Notes: a model not told the origin generated them from the letters alone. Shown: positions 9,200-18,547, counted from the first letter of the stretch. The stretch: DNA of 64,000 nucleotides from UBA6168 sp964573725 (GCA_964573725.1 CAZNLJ010000012.1:1-64000); one strand, 5' to 3'. Program-made: numbers and translations.

Positions 9200-9484
9200 G
9201 TGGAAAAGGAAAAAAGAATACAGGAGGTGCTCCGCCAGCTGGTGCAGGACCTGCGCTGGGACGATCCGCTGATAGAAACCGCGGTCCGGAAGGTCTGGGC
9301 TACCCGCATGGGGACGACCATCAACGGTTATACCCGGGAAATTTTTTTCCGAAAGGGAAAATTGTATATCCGGCTTTCGTCCGCTACCCTGAAGCAGGAA
9401 ATGCACTACGAGCGGGAGAAAATCCGCCGGATGATGCACCAGCAGCTGGGCCGGGAGGTCATTTCGGAAGTTGTCATCCTGTGA
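9200..9484 (+). CDS. DUF721 (DciA-like) protein
   Basis: A 94-residue protein with the compact DUF721/DciA fold pattern: an N-terminal helix, then a KVWATRMGTTINGYTREIFFRKG stretch in which a conserved Trp is followed by a beta-hairpin, an LYIRLSSATLKQEM segment and a C-terminal helix ending in a beta strand (ISEVVIL). DciA proteins are the ancestral loaders or operators of the replicative helicase DnaB. The short Bacteroidota versions consist of this domain only, as here. It follows the vWA gene after 142 nt and ends just before the 40-bp palindrome. The family assignment is fairly sure; the role is inferred. Confidence 0.8.
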   Translation: MEKEKRIQEVLRQLVQDLRWDDPLIETAVRKVWATRMGTTINGYTREIFFRKGKLYIRLSSATLKQEMHYEREKIRRMMHQQLGREVISEVVIL

Positions 9485-9520
9485 GGCGGCGGGAATGTTT
9501 CCGTCGCTGACATCCGCTTA

Positions 9521-9560
9521 TCCGGACCGGTAGGAATGCGCGCATTCCTACCGGTCCGGA
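9521..9560. terminator. Perfect 40-bp palindrome between convergent genes
   Basis: The two arms 9521-9540 (TCCGGACCGGTAGGAATGCG) and 9541-9560 are exact reverse complements with no spacer. It lies 36 nt after the DUF721 stop and 16 nt before the end of the oppositely read subtilase gene. The position fits a bidirectional terminator, but neither side has a T run and the centre is GCGCGC without a natural loop, so it could also be a protein-binding site. Confidence 0.6.
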
Positions 9561-9576
9561 AAAGTGGTTGTCGGCC

Positions 9577-11259
9577 TCAGGCCTTGCCGGGGGATGCGCC
9601 GGTCGCTGCGGAACCGGCCGGTTTACCGGAACCGCCCGACCTTTTCTTCGCCTTGCCTTTGGTTTTGGAGGCGGTCAGGACGGATTGGTAGACGTTGACC
9701 ACGCCGCCTGTGACACAAAGCTCCTGGAAGGGAACCAGTTTTTCCGAATCCCCGCCGGGGACCCGGACCATGGCGTCCTTGGTCATGACGGTGCTGGACA
9801 TCAGCACATCCCGTACCTGCCGGGCGGTCAGGTCCGGAAAATAAGAGCGGATCAGGGCGGCGACACCGGCCACGACCGGGGAAGCCATGCTGGTACCGCT
9901 GATGGCGTCGTATTCATTGTCCGGGAAGGTCGAGAAGATATCGACCCCCGGGGCGAACAGGTCGACGTTCTTTTTGCCGTAGTTGGAGAAATTGGCCGGC
10001 ATTTCCGCCCCCGATTTCCAGGAGAGGGCGCCGACTTCCAACCAGTTACCGGCGGCTTTCGGACGGAGGGGGAAGCCCCGCTTCTCGAAGTACTTGTTGG
10101 GGAAGTTGTCCGTTTCGTCGTTGTTTTGGTGGGAATTGCCGGCGGCGTGTACGATGAGGACGTCATTTTTCATAGCGTAGCGAACGGCCTCATCCACGGC
10201 CTGCTTGTCCCAGGAATGACCTTTCCCGAAGCTCATGTTGATGATGCTGGCCCCGTTGTCCACGGCATACCGGATGGCGTTGGCGACGTCCTTGTCGCGT
10301 TCGTCGCCGTCCGGCACGCAACGGATGGCCATGATCCGGACGTTGTCGGCCACCCCGTCCATACCGATGCCGTTGTTGCGTGCGGCGCCGATGATACCGG
10401 CGACATGGGAGCCGTGGCTGGCATCCGGTCCTTTGACATCGTTGTTCCCGTAGAACCGTTCCGCGGAATCCAGGTAGTTGTCCCCGACGATTTGCCGCAC
10501 CTTCAGGTTCGGGTTGTAGTTGTATTCCGCCTGGGAGCGGAAGTAATCCGCGGCCCCTTCCAGCTGTTCGCGCAGGTCGTCGACGGTCCCCCCTTTCGAG
10601 AGCATGGATTTCATGATTTGGGCGGTCCGTTTCACGGCCGGGTCGTCGGAGGAGAAATCATCCAGGTCGGCGGTGGAGAGGTTCGATTTGCCGACCGCCT
10701 GCTGCACCTTGTCGATGGCTTCCAGCATGGAGGTGTAGGTCGCCGCATTCTGGGCCGCCTCATCCCTTTTTTCCAGGATGACGGACTCGAAGGACTTGTA
10801 TTGGTCGTAGGCTTTCCGGTCCTTTTTCTTGAGCCTGGCCGGGTCGGCATTGGCGAACCGCTCGTGGTATTTCACGTACAGCCGGGTGATTTCCAGTTGG
10901 TCGTGGTGTACGTTTTCGCCGCCTTGGCCGCCGATGAAGTTCCAGCCGAACACATCGTCCACATAGCCGTTGCGGTCATCGTCCATGCCGTTGTCCGGAA
11001 TCTCGCCGGGATTCTTCCACATGACGTCCTTCAGGTCTTCATGATAGGGGTCGACACCGCCGTCGATGACGGCGACCACGACGGTGCGGCCGGTCCGCCC
11101 CGCCAGCAGTTCGGCATAAGCCTTATCGCTGCTCACGCCCAATACGCCGTCCTTTGCCTTGTCCAGGTGCTGCCAGTTTTCCGTGGGTGCGGAAAGTTGG
11201 GCCTGCAGGCCCCAAGCGACCCAGGCAAGTACGGCAATTAAGATCATTCTGATTTTCAT
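9577..11259 (-). CDS. Secreted S8 family serine peptidase (subtilase)
   Basis: A 560-residue subtilisin-like protease. An N-terminal signal peptide (about residues 1-20, ending GLQAQ) sends it out of the cytoplasm. The catalytic triad is visible: Asp66 in VIDGGVD, His282 in SHGSHVAG and Ser457 in SGTSMASP; Asn375 in AAGN supplies the oxyanion hole. A 216-residue stretch separates Asp66 from His282, far longer than the usual few dozen, and is largely charged helix (about residues 120-245). The tail after residue 530 is a Lys/Gly/Ser/Ala low-complexity segment; no T9SS sorting domain is present. A -7 promoter element lies 44 nt upstream. Confidence 0.94.
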   Translation of the reverse strand: MKIRMILIAVLAWVAWGLQAQLSAPTENWQHLDKAKDGVLGVSSDKAYAELLAGRTGRTVVVAVIDGGVDPYHEDLKDVMWKNPGEIPDNGMDDDRNGYVDDVFGWNFIGGQGGENVHHDQLEITRLYVKYHERFANADPARLKKKDRKAYDQYKSFESVILEKRDEAAQNAATYTSMLEAIDKVQQAVGKSNLSTADLDDFSSDDPAVKRTAQIMKSMLSKGGTVDDLREQLEGAADYFRSQAEYNYNPNLKVRQIVGDNYLDSAERFYGNNDVKGPDASHGSHVAGIIGAARNNGIGMDGVADNVRIMAIRCVPDGDERDKDVANAIRYAVDNGASIINMSFGKGHSWDKQAVDEAVRYAMKNDVLIVHAAGNSHQNNDETDNFPNKYFEKRGFPLRPKAAGNWLEVGALSWKSGAEMPANFSNYGKKNVDLFAPGVDIFSTFPDNEYDAISGTSMASPVVAGVAALIRSYFPDLTARQVRDVLMSSTVMTKDAMVRVPGGDSEKLVPFQELCVTGGVVNVYQSVLTASKTKGKAKKRSGGSGKPAGSAATGASPGKA

Positions 11260-11302
11260 CTGTCAGGATTTGAATGTTGATGGTTTTCGAACTAATAGCG
11301 AC

Positions 11303-11310
11303 CAAATGTA
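11303..11310 (-). promoter_or_regulatory. Bacteroidota -7 promoter element for the subtilase
   Basis: On the minus strand this reads TACATTTG, an exact TAnnTTTG match, 44 nt before the subtilase ATG. A clear -33 TTTG is not seen. The rest of the gap from 11311 to 11589 shows no gene that I can support. Confidence 0.45.
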
Positions 11311-11589
11311 GGGACTAATTGCCGGAGGCCGGCTATGTCGCGCGATAAATTGTCTCTTGTCGGCGTGGTTTCCGGATCCGGCCGCCGCAGGGAATCCCTT
11401 GTCGTCAAATAACAACCGGGAACGCCCCTCGGTTCGGCGGCGGATGGTAACCTGGCCGACAAGTGACCGGCCGGCCGGTCCGGCTTTCAAAAAATGGTGA
11501 CCGGGCATGGGCAGGACGGTGCATGTCGGACGGGTCAGTCACGGATTCATCCGGCATGATCGGAGACGGACCGGTCGGCAGGCTCGTGT

Positions 11590-11630
11590 AAAAGAAGGGT
11601 GCCTTGGCGGTGCAGCTCGCCAAGGCACCC
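11590..11630 (-). terminator. Intrinsic terminator of the T9SS protein gene
   Basis: A 13-bp perfect stem (11597-11609 with 11618-11630) encloses an 8-nt loop. Read in the minus direction it is followed by TTCTTTTAC, a T-rich tail, and it lies 116 nt after the stop codon of the gene that ends at 11746. This is a standard intrinsic terminator shape. Confidence 0.75.
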
Positions 11631-11745
11631 CGCATACGGGCTCGTTTCCTGTTTGTCCGCCGGAGGCGATGCATGTCGGCCTGCCCCGCCTGGGCGGACC
11701 GAAGCCCCGAGGTGCTTGGTATGGCCCCGGGGCTGGTGCTTATCC

Positions 11746-12555
11746 CTACCGTTGTATCACCACCCGGGTGGATTGGATCCCGGTGGCATGGCGCAGCGAA
11801 AGGAAGTAAATCCCTTCCGGCAGGTCATGGACCGGCAAAACGGCGGTATGGCTTCCGGCGGGGACCTGGAGGTCCTGCAGACGTACCGGGCGGCCGAGCG
11901 CATCCGAAAGGAGCAGTTCGTACCGGGCGGCCCGTTCCGTAGCCAGCTGCAGCTGCAGCATGGATTGGGCAGGGTTGGGCGCGACGGTGAAGCGGGTGGG
12001 CAGTTCCGTTTCCCTGCCGGAGGTGAATTGGCAGGGGTCGCTGTCGGAGGCCAGCAGGGTAAGGGTGTACTTTCCGGGGGCGAGGGCGGCGTTGGGGAAC
12101 TCCAGCGGCAGCGGCAGGGAGGATCCGTTGATGAAAGCGGCGCCCTTGATGGTGAGTTGGTAATCACCGGGCGCATTGGTTCCGGTCGGGGTGCCGTAGA
12201 TGGCGGCACAGCCGACGGTGTTCTTGATGTAGTGGCAATTTCCGGGGGAACAGGCGAAGGCCAGCCCTTCCGGTAGCCCTTCGACGGACTGGATGATGAT
12301 GGAGTCCATCGGGAAGGCGAATGCGCCGATGTTCAAGGTGTCGCCCAGGACAATGGTGAAATTGAACTGGAAGAAGCTGCCGATGGCCGCGCAGGAAGTG
12401 ATGCCGCCGTCCGGACTCAGGTCCGCATCGTACGGGAGCGGATAGACGCCGGCGGAGGAATCCGTGTAGAGGGGGTCCGGTTCGCAATCCTGTGCGGACA
12501 GGAGGGCGGCGGGAAGGGACAGGACGAGGAGGAGTAACGTCTTTTTCATAAGCAT
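11746..12555 (-). CDS. Secreted protein with T9SS C-terminal sorting domain
   Basis: A 269-residue exported protein of unknown activity. It starts with a signal peptide (MLMKKTLLLLVLSLPAALLSA; a second ATG two codons on is equally good). The middle holds several cysteines (DCEPDP, SCAAIG, ACSPGNCHY, GCAAIYG), which suggests disulfide-stabilised secreted structure. The last 80 residues form a type A T9SS sorting domain: RFTVAPNPAQSMLQLQL, then DALGRPV, LPVHDLPEGIYFLSL and a final basic strand. Such domains direct the protein through the type IX secretion system to the cell surface. No neighbour suggests a substrate. Confidence 0.85.
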   Translation of the reverse strand: MLMKKTLLLLVLSLPAALLSAQDCEPDPLYTDSSAGVYPLPYDADLSPDGGITSCAAIGSFFQFNFTIVLGDTLNIGAFAFPMDSIIIQSVEGLPEGLAFACSPGNCHYIKNTVGCAAIYGTPTGTNAPGDYQLTIKGAAFINGSSLPLPLEFPNAALAPGKYTLTLLASDSDPCQFTSGRETELPTRFTVAPNPAQSMLQLQLATERAARYELLLSDALGRPVRLQDLQVPAGSHTAVLPVHDLPEGIYFLSLRHATGIQSTRVVIQR

Positions 12556-13129
12556 AATGGTATTGGTGAAGGATGATGTTGGCGGTGCGAGGGTGGTGGT
12601 GCTTCGGTGAAAGGACGGCTGCGGTGTAGCCGGCCGTCAAGCTCAACGGGTGGGTGGGATTCGACGTGTGGTCGAACAAAGGTCGTAATTTTTTCCATAT
12701 TTGCATCTATGCCTCCCTGTTGTGGCCATTTCGGCCGCCGGCTCAAATTGTCGGCCTTTCCGATGGTTATGCGGCGGAATATGTATTACTTTTGCCTCTG
12801 TGGCGCAGCAGCGCACACCCACCACACCTACCCGGGCAACTCCCGATGATTTTCCTGTCCTCTTCCTTGTGTTTCCAGCCGTCCCGGGGCGACGGAAACC
12901 AAATATTCGGTAAATTCGTCCGTTGACCGGAACGGATCCGATACCGGCGGGGCTCTCCGGAAAAGCGTCGCCGGCGGGTGGGCGCTTTACAAACCGAAGG
13001 GAGGGATCGTTTTTTCGGTGCAAAAAAAATACGAGGCCGTACATCGACACCGCTTCGCCGGGGCTGGCATTCGACCGGGCACAGCCCGGCCGGCGGCCGG
13101 GAAAGCGGGCGACAAAAGCAAATGGTGAT
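12556..13129. other. 574-nt divergent intergenic region
   Basis: This gap separates the T9SS protein gene (minus) from the TonB receptor gene (plus). It holds one -7 promoter match on the plus strand (listed separately) and, at 13009-13035, a TTTTTT stretch facing AAAAAAAA across a short spacer. I looked for the cobalamin riboswitch core and for tRNA motifs and saw neither. No supported gene. Confidence 0.5.
12787..12794 (+). promoter_or_regulatory. Bacteroidota -7 promoter element upstream of TonB receptor
   Basis: The sequence TACTTTTG matches TAnnTTTG exactly. It would give the TonB receptor mRNA a leader of about 330 nt. No TTTG -33 element is seen at about 20 nt upstream, so it may be weak or regulated. 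Confidence 0.4.
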
Positions 13130-15505
13130 ATGCTCAACAAACAAACCCTGTGGCTTTGGATGATTGCGGGCTGGCTGTCCTTCCCGCTGTACGGGCAGGT
13201 GCCTGCCCGGTTTTCCGGTGTGGTATTGGAAGCCGGCAGCGGACTGCCCCTGGTCGGCGCCACCGTACAGGTCGGGTCCGCCGGGACGGTGACGGGTGTG
13301 GAAGGCGACTTCGAGCTTTCCCTCCCGCCGGAGTGCCGGCCGGTGACCGTCAGTTACATCGGATACGAGCCCATCCTGGATACGGTGGACATGAGCGACG
13401 GGCTATCCGTCCAGCGGACCTACCGCCTCTCGGAGACCACCCAATTGTTGCGGACGGCCACGGTGACGAGCGGGAAACACGAGCGCGCCCTCGGGGAGGT
13501 GACCGTCTCCCTCGACGTGCTGAAGCCCAACCTGATCAACAATACCAACCAGACCAGCCTGAGCGGCCTGCTGGACAAGGTGCCGGGCGTCACCATGGTG
13601 GGCGACCAGGCCAACATCCGTGGCGGCTCCGGCTTCTCCTACGGGGCCGGAAGCCGGGTGCTGCTCCTGCTGGACGACATACCCATCCTGCAGGCGGACG
13701 CCGGCTATCCGCAATGGGAGGATGTCCCGCTGGAAAACATCGAACAAGTGGAGGTCGTCAAAGGGGCCGCTTCCGCCCTGTACGGTTCTTCCGCGCTGAA
13801 CGGCATCGTCAATGTGCGCACTTCCTTCGCCCGCAGCGAACCGCAGACCCGCGTGGCGCCTTTCGTCACCGCTTTCCTGGCACCCCGCAACAAGGCGGCC
13901 AAATGGTGGGACACCCCCCGCTATACCGCCGGGACGAGCCTTTCGCACAAACAACGTTTCGGCAAACTGGATGTCGTAGGCGGCGCGTTCTACCAACGCA
14001 ACGAAAGCGTCAACGACAGTACCTACTCCCGGCGGGGCCGCCTGAACACCAGCCTGCGTTACCGTTGGACGGACCGCCTGACGCTCGGCCTCAACGCCAA
14101 TGCCAACCGGTCGGAAGGCAGTTCCTTCTTTTTCTGGGGCGGCCTAGACAGCCTGCTTTACCGCCCCGGTGCCCCCGTCTCCCGCTCCGCTTCCCTCCGC
14201 TTCAACCTGGACCCCTACCTGACCTACTTCGACGGTGCCGACAACCGGCACAAACTGATGGGCCGCCTCTTCCGGGTGAAGAACGACAACGAGACCTCGG
14301 AGGCCGACCAGTCGAACCGCTCCGACATGTACTACGGTGAATATCAGTTCCAACGCAAGATGGCCGCCTCCGGAACGGTATTGACCGCCGGCGGTGTGTA
14401 CATCGGCACCGCGGTCCGGGCACCGTTGTACGGCGACACGACCTTCCTCTCGCGCAACATGGCCGCCTACCTGCAGGTCGACCAGGAATTTTTCCGCCGC
14501 CTGCGTCTCTCCGGCGGGTTCCGGCTGGAATCCAATACCATCCTGACCCCGGAATTTCTAGAATACCGCAATGCCGGGAACATCGTCTGGCGGGATACGG
14601 TGCCGGGCGGCGAAATCCGGGAAACGAAACCGGTGTTCCGGGTCGGCGCCAGCTACTCCCTCACCCCGGTCACCTTCCTCCGGGCCTCCTGGGGCCAGGG
14701 CTACCGGTTTCCCACCATCGCCGAAAAATTCATCTACACACTCTTCGGCGGCACCCCGATCATCCCGAACACCGACCTGACCTCCGAAACGGGCTGGTCC
14801 GCGGAAATCGGGCTCCGCCAGGGATTCCGCATCGCCGGCTTCAACGGATTCCTCGACCTCGCCGGCTTTTGGTCCGAATACGAGGACATGATGGAGTTCA
14901 ATATCGTCCTGCAAGGTTTCCCGCCGCCTTTCCAATCCCGCAACGTCGGCGATACCCGGATCCGGGGACTGGAGGCCGGTATCACCGGGAAAGGTGCCAT
15001 CGGCGGTTGGGAGACCACCGCCCTCGTCGGTTATACCTACATAGACCCCCGCTTCAAGACCTTCGCCTCCCTCGATTCCCTGCTGTACGGCTCCGCCGCT
15101 TTCCGGCAGACGGAAGCGTACCAGAACGCCTTGAATTCCTCCATCTGCAGCGGCGACCGGAGCCGCTGCAGGAATGTGCTGAAATACCGGTTCCGCCATT
15201 CGTTCAAATGGGATGTGGAATCCCGGAAGGGACCCTTCTCCATCGGATTGTCCGCCATTTACAACAGTGAGATGGAAAATATCGATGAGGTGTTCGAAGC
15301 CTTGATTGTTCCGGGCTTGCGTGCCTACCGGCAGCAGAACCGCCGGGGCAACCTCGTCCTGGGTGTCCGGACGGCTTTCTATGCCGGTGAACGGCTGAAG
15401 TGCTCGCTGCTTTGCAACAACCTGACCAACGAGGAGTACGTATCCCGGCCGGGCCGCCTCGAAGCGCCGAGGAACGTCACGGTGCGACTGGATTACACGT
15501 TCTGA
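13130..15505 (+). CDS. TonB-dependent outer-membrane receptor
   Basis: A 791-residue outer-membrane transporter driven by TonB/ExbBD. A signal peptide (about residues 1-22, ending PLYGQ) is followed by a carboxypeptidase-regulatory-like domain (about 27-100, with FSGVVLEAGSGLPLVGATV and VSYIGYEP), a plug domain (about 120-235, with LLDKVPGVTM, IRGGSGFSYG, VEVVKGAASALYGSSALNGIVNV as successive plug motifs) and a beta-barrel ending in an aromatic strand, VTVRLDYTF. It is a classical receptor rather than a SusC protein, since no SusD gene follows. The start codon was moved to 13130 because the frame upstream has no signal peptide. The ligand cannot be inferred. Confidence 0.93.
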   Translation: MLNKQTLWLWMIAGWLSFPLYGQVPARFSGVVLEAGSGLPLVGATVQVGSAGTVTGVEGDFELSLPPECRPVTVSYIGYEPILDTVDMSDGLSVQRTYRLSETTQLLRTATVTSGKHERALGEVTVSLDVLKPNLINNTNQTSLSGLLDKVPGVTMVGDQANIRGGSGFSYGAGSRVLLLLDDIPILQADAGYPQWEDVPLENIEQVEVVKGAASALYGSSALNGIVNVRTSFARSEPQTRVAPFVTAFLAPRNKAAKWWDTPRYTAGTSLSHKQRFGKLDVVGGAFYQRNESVNDSTYSRRGRLNTSLRYRWTDRLTLGLNANANRSEGSSFFFWGGLDSLLYRPGAPVSRSASLRFNLDPYLTYFDGADNRHKLMGRLFRVKNDNETSEADQSNRSDMYYGEYQFQRKMAASGTVLTAGGVYIGTAVRAPLYGDTTFLSRNMAAYLQVDQEFFRRLRLSGGFRLESNTILTPEFLEYRNAGNIVWRDTVPGGEIRETKPVFRVGASYSLTPVTFLRASWGQGYRFPTIAEKFIYTLFGGTPIIPNTDLTSETGWSAEIGLRQGFRIAGFNGFLDLAGFWSEYEDMMEFNIVLQGFPPPFQSRNVGDTRIRGLEAGITGKGAIGGWETTALVGYTYIDPRFKTFASLDSLLYGSAAFRQTEAYQNALNSSICSGDRSRCRNVLKYRFRHSFKWDVESRKGPFSIGLSAIYNSEMENIDEVFEALIVPGLRAYRQQNRRGNLVLGVRTAFYAGERLKCSLLCNNLTNEEYVSRPGRLEAPRNVTVRLDYTF

Positions 15506-15568
15506 CCGGATGGCTGTCCTTTTTTCCGGCGGATAGGAATTCCGGTTCGGCACCGGGCGGGGTTGCGA

Positions 15569-15588
15569 ATCGGTACGGATCGGTACGG
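15569..15588. repeat. Two tandem copies of a 10-bp unit
   Basis: ATCGGTACGG occurs twice in direct tandem between the converging TonB receptor and urocanase genes. Its role is unknown and it may be chance. Confidence 0.4.
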
Positions 15589-15629
15589 GAACGATCGGTT
15601 TGGCGTAGCATCCGCCGGACCGGACGTGC

Positions 15630-17663
15630 TCAGCGAAGGGGCGGAAGCGTGTCGAGCAGGCTGTCGTCCACGAGATGGGGGAGGGTGACCCGCAGCCCCG
15701 GCGTGCGTCGCATTTCGCGTTCGATGGCCGTCATGGCCGGCGCGTTCCGGGCCCAGCTGCGGCGGGCGATGCCGTTGTTGACATCCCAGCAAAGCATGGA
15801 GCTGAGCCGGCGTTCCGCGGCCGGACTTCCGTCCAGTACCAGGCCGAACCCACCGTTGATGACTTCTCCCCAGCCGACGCCTCCCCCGTTGTGAAGGCTT
15901 ACCCAGGTTGCGCCCCGGAAGGCGTCTCCGATTACGTTCTGTACCGCCATATCGGCCGTAAAGCGGGACCCGTCGTAAATGTTGGCGGTTTCCCGGAAGG
16001 GGGAATCCGTCCCGCTGACGTCGTGGTGGTCTCTTCCCAGGACAATCGGAGCGGTGATGTCACCTGCGGCGATGGCGTCGTTGAAGGCCCGGGCGATGCG
16101 GATGCGGCCTTCGGCGTCGGCATAGAGGATCCGGGCCAGCGACCCTACCACGGGGATGTCCCGGCCGGCCTGTTCGATCCAGCGAAGGTTGTCCAGCAAT
16201 TGCCCCCGGATATCCGGCGTGGCGGTGTCTGCCAATTCGCGGAGGATACGGGCCGCCAGGGCATCGGTGGCCGCCAGGTCTTCCGGCCGGCCGCTGGTGC
16301 AGACCCAGCGGAACGGTCCGAATCCCAGGTCGAAACAGAGCGGTCCCATGATATCCTCGACATAGCTGGGATACCGGTACAAGCCCTTATCCCGGTCTTT
16401 CCAAACATCCGCCCCGGCATGGCCGGCCTCCAGCAGGAAGGCGTTCCCATAATCCCAGAAGTACATGCCCCGGCGGGTCATCGTTTCGATGGCCGCCACA
16501 TGGCGTCTCAAGGTATGCCGCACAGCGGCCATGAAGGCCGGTTTGTCCTCGATGAGTAAATTTTTCGCTTCCTCGAAGGTGTATCCCGCCGGACAATAGC
16601 CCAGGTCGTCGATGTTGTGGAGGGAGGTCTGGTCGCTGCCCAATGCGACCGGAACTTCCTTATCGACCAATTTTTCCCACAGGTCGACGATGTTGCCGGC
16701 ATAGACCAGGGCGGCCGGTTCCTTACCCGTACGGGCTTGCTCCAGGCGTTGGACCAAGGCATCCAGGTCCCGGTATACATCGGCGGCGTCCACATAGCCG
16801 TCCGCAATGCGTTGGTCGATGGTCATCCCGTCCACCTCCGCGATGACCCCGACCGCCCCGGTGATTACGGCGGCCCGGGCCTGTGCGCCGGACATCCCGC
16901 CAAGCCCGCTGGTCACGAACACCTGGCCCCGGAGGTCATCCGTGCCGGGATGCCGCATCCGGCCTGCATTGAGCAGGGTGATCGTCGTGCCATGTACGAT
17001 TCCCTGCGGACCGATGTACATGAAGGAACCGGCGGTCATTTGGCCGTATTGGGTGACCCCCAAGGCGTTGTACTTGTTCCAGTCCTCCTTGCGGGAATAG
17101 TTCGGGATCATCATCCCGTTGGTCACCACCACCCGCGGGGCGCCCGGATGGGAGGGGAACAGGCCCAGCGGATGCCCGGAGTACAGGACGAGGGTCTGCT
17201 CGTCGGTCATGGTCGCCAGGTATTGCATGGTGAGCAGGTATTGGGCCCAGTTCTGGAAAACCGCCCCGTTGCCACCGTAAGTGATCAGTTCGTGCGGATG
17301 TTTGGCGACTTTGGGGTCGAGGTTGTTCTGGATCATCAGCATGATGGCCGCCGCTTGCCCGGAACGGTGCGGATATTCCCGGATGGGCCGGGCATGCATG
17401 GGGTAGGTGGGCCGGAAGCGATACATGTAGATGCGACCGTAGGTTTCCAGTTCCGCCAGGAATTCGGGAGCCAGGACGGCATGCTGTGCCGGGGGGAAGT
17501 ACCGGAGGGCATTGCGCACCGCCAGTTTCTTGTCCTCCTGGTCCAGCACGCCCGTCAAGTTCCGTTTCGGGGCGTGGGAAACGGTCGGGTCGAGGGGGCG
17601 GAGGGGGGGGAGCACATCCGGGAGGCCCCGGAGGATGGATGCTTGGAAGTCGGTGGTGGACAT
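15630..17663 (-). CDS. hutU: Urocanate hydratase
   Basis: Cytosolic urocanase of histidine degradation, converting urocanate to imidazolonepropionate with a tightly bound NAD. The 677-residue length corresponds to the long form known in Bacteroidota rather than the 550-residue enterobacterial form. Family sequence runs throughout: ITYGGNGAVFQNW, YSGHPLGLFPSHP, VTNGMMIPNYS, MTAGSFMYIGPQGIVHGT and the NAD-contacting VTSGLGGMSGAQ. It stands alone: hutH, hutI and formimidoyltransferase genes are not in the window. It lies 218 nt downstream of the PdeM gene in the same direction. Confidence 0.96.
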   Translation of the reverse strand: MSTTDFQASILRGLPDVLPPLRPLDPTVSHAPKRNLTGVLDQEDKKLAVRNALRYFPPAQHAVLAPEFLAELETYGRIYMYRFRPTYPMHARPIREYPHRSGQAAAIMLMIQNNLDPKVAKHPHELITYGGNGAVFQNWAQYLLTMQYLATMTDEQTLVLYSGHPLGLFPSHPGAPRVVVTNGMMIPNYSRKEDWNKYNALGVTQYGQMTAGSFMYIGPQGIVHGTTITLLNAGRMRHPGTDDLRGQVFVTSGLGGMSGAQARAAVITGAVGVIAEVDGMTIDQRIADGYVDAADVYRDLDALVQRLEQARTGKEPAALVYAGNIVDLWEKLVDKEVPVALGSDQTSLHNIDDLGYCPAGYTFEEAKNLLIEDKPAFMAAVRHTLRRHVAAIETMTRRGMYFWDYGNAFLLEAGHAGADVWKDRDKGLYRYPSYVEDIMGPLCFDLGFGPFRWVCTSGRPEDLAATDALAARILRELADTATPDIRGQLLDNLRWIEQAGRDIPVVGSLARILYADAEGRIRIARAFNDAIAAGDITAPIVLGRDHHDVSGTDSPFRETANIYDGSRFTADMAVQNVIGDAFRGATWVSLHNGGGVGWGEVINGGFGLVLDGSPAAERRLSSMLCWDVNNGIARRSWARNAPAMTAIEREMRRTPGLRVTLPHLVDDSLLDTLPPLR

Positions 17664-17881
17664 GACGGAGTAGGATTTTAGCTGACATTAGGGTCCGGTA
17701 GGCACCGCTCTCGGTCCATGCGGCGCGCCTGGGCCGGAGGATGGGTCGTATCGGCTGCCGGCCGGCGGTAAAATTCAGAAAAAACACCGGAAGCCGGTAG
17801 CATGGCCCGGGAATCGGGCGATGCTGCCGCACCAGGTCGTTTGGGCGATGCCGGTGGGTCCTTGGTCGGCCGGAAGGCGGC

Positions 17882-18535
17882 TCAGCCGTGCAAGGACAGG
17901 ATGGTGCCGTCGGCCAGGGCGAAGACCTGGTCTTGCCGGCCGGGTTCGACCAGGTACAGGCCGGTGAACCGGCTGAAGGCCGGCAGGGTAAGGGCGGCAC
18001 CGGATATCCAGAAACAGGGGAGGCGGAGGGATTGCCCATGGCGGGTCCGGACGGCCACGCCCGGATGGAGATGGCCGGAGATGGTGGGCCGGCCGCCGTC
18101 GCGTTCCGCGGCAGGTTGGTGGACCAGGTCGAAGGGGGCTTCCGACCGTTGTTCGCAGACCAGGTCGATGCCCAGGTGGCGGTAGGTGGATTCGCCGAGC
18201 CGGTCGTGATTGCCACGGACGAGTACGAAGGCGGCTTCCTTCCGCTGCCGCCGCCAGACGCGGAACGCCTCCATGTCCTTGTTGATGCCGGCATGGAAGA
18301 GGTCGCCGACGATGACCACCTGCTGAGGCAGGAACAGGTCCATCAGGTTCGCCAAGCGGTCCAGGTCGTCCGCCTGGACTTTCGCCGGTATGGGTATGCC
18401 CGCTTTGCGGAAGTGTCCGCTCTTTCCGATATGCAGGTCGGACAGCAGGAGCATCCGTCGGTCCGGCCAATACAAGGCGCGGTCGGAATGGAGCAGCAAG
18501 GTCTCGCCGGCGAAGGAGATCGGCAGGGTTTCCAT
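17882..18535 (-). CDS. pdeM: Ligase-associated phosphoesterase PdeM
   Basis: A 217-residue calcineurin-like metallophosphoesterase of the LPE DNA-repair cluster. The metal-binding motifs are intact: DLH at 33-35, GDLFH at 77-81, GNHD at 108-111 and GHLH at 154-157. Known family members are manganese-dependent nucleases or phosphoesterases that act on DNA ends together with the linked helicase, ligase and exonuclease. It is the last gene of the four, 12 nt after the helicase stop. A cytoplasmic location is expected, as there is no signal peptide. Confidence 0.92.
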   Translation of the reverse strand: METLPISFAGETLLLHSDRALYWPDRRMLLLSDLHIGKSGHFRKAGIPIPAKVQADDLDRLANLMDLFLPQQVVIVGDLFHAGINKDMEAFRVWRRQRKEAAFVLVRGNHDRLGESTYRHLGIDLVCEQRSEAPFDLVHQPAAERDGGRPTISGHLHPGVAVRTRHGQSLRLPCFWISGAALTLPAFSRFTGLYLVEPGRQDQVFALADGTILSLHG

Positions 18536-18547
18536 AGGTGGTACCGC

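Noticed and set aside
9568..11241. Plus-strand open frame opposite the subtilase
   Set aside because: Val/Gly/Asp/His-rich antisense translation without motifs; the minus strand has a full catalytic triad and signal peptide.
12795..13129. Cobalamin riboswitch before the TonB receptor
   Set aside because: Neither the GCCACTG segment nor the B12-box core could be found.
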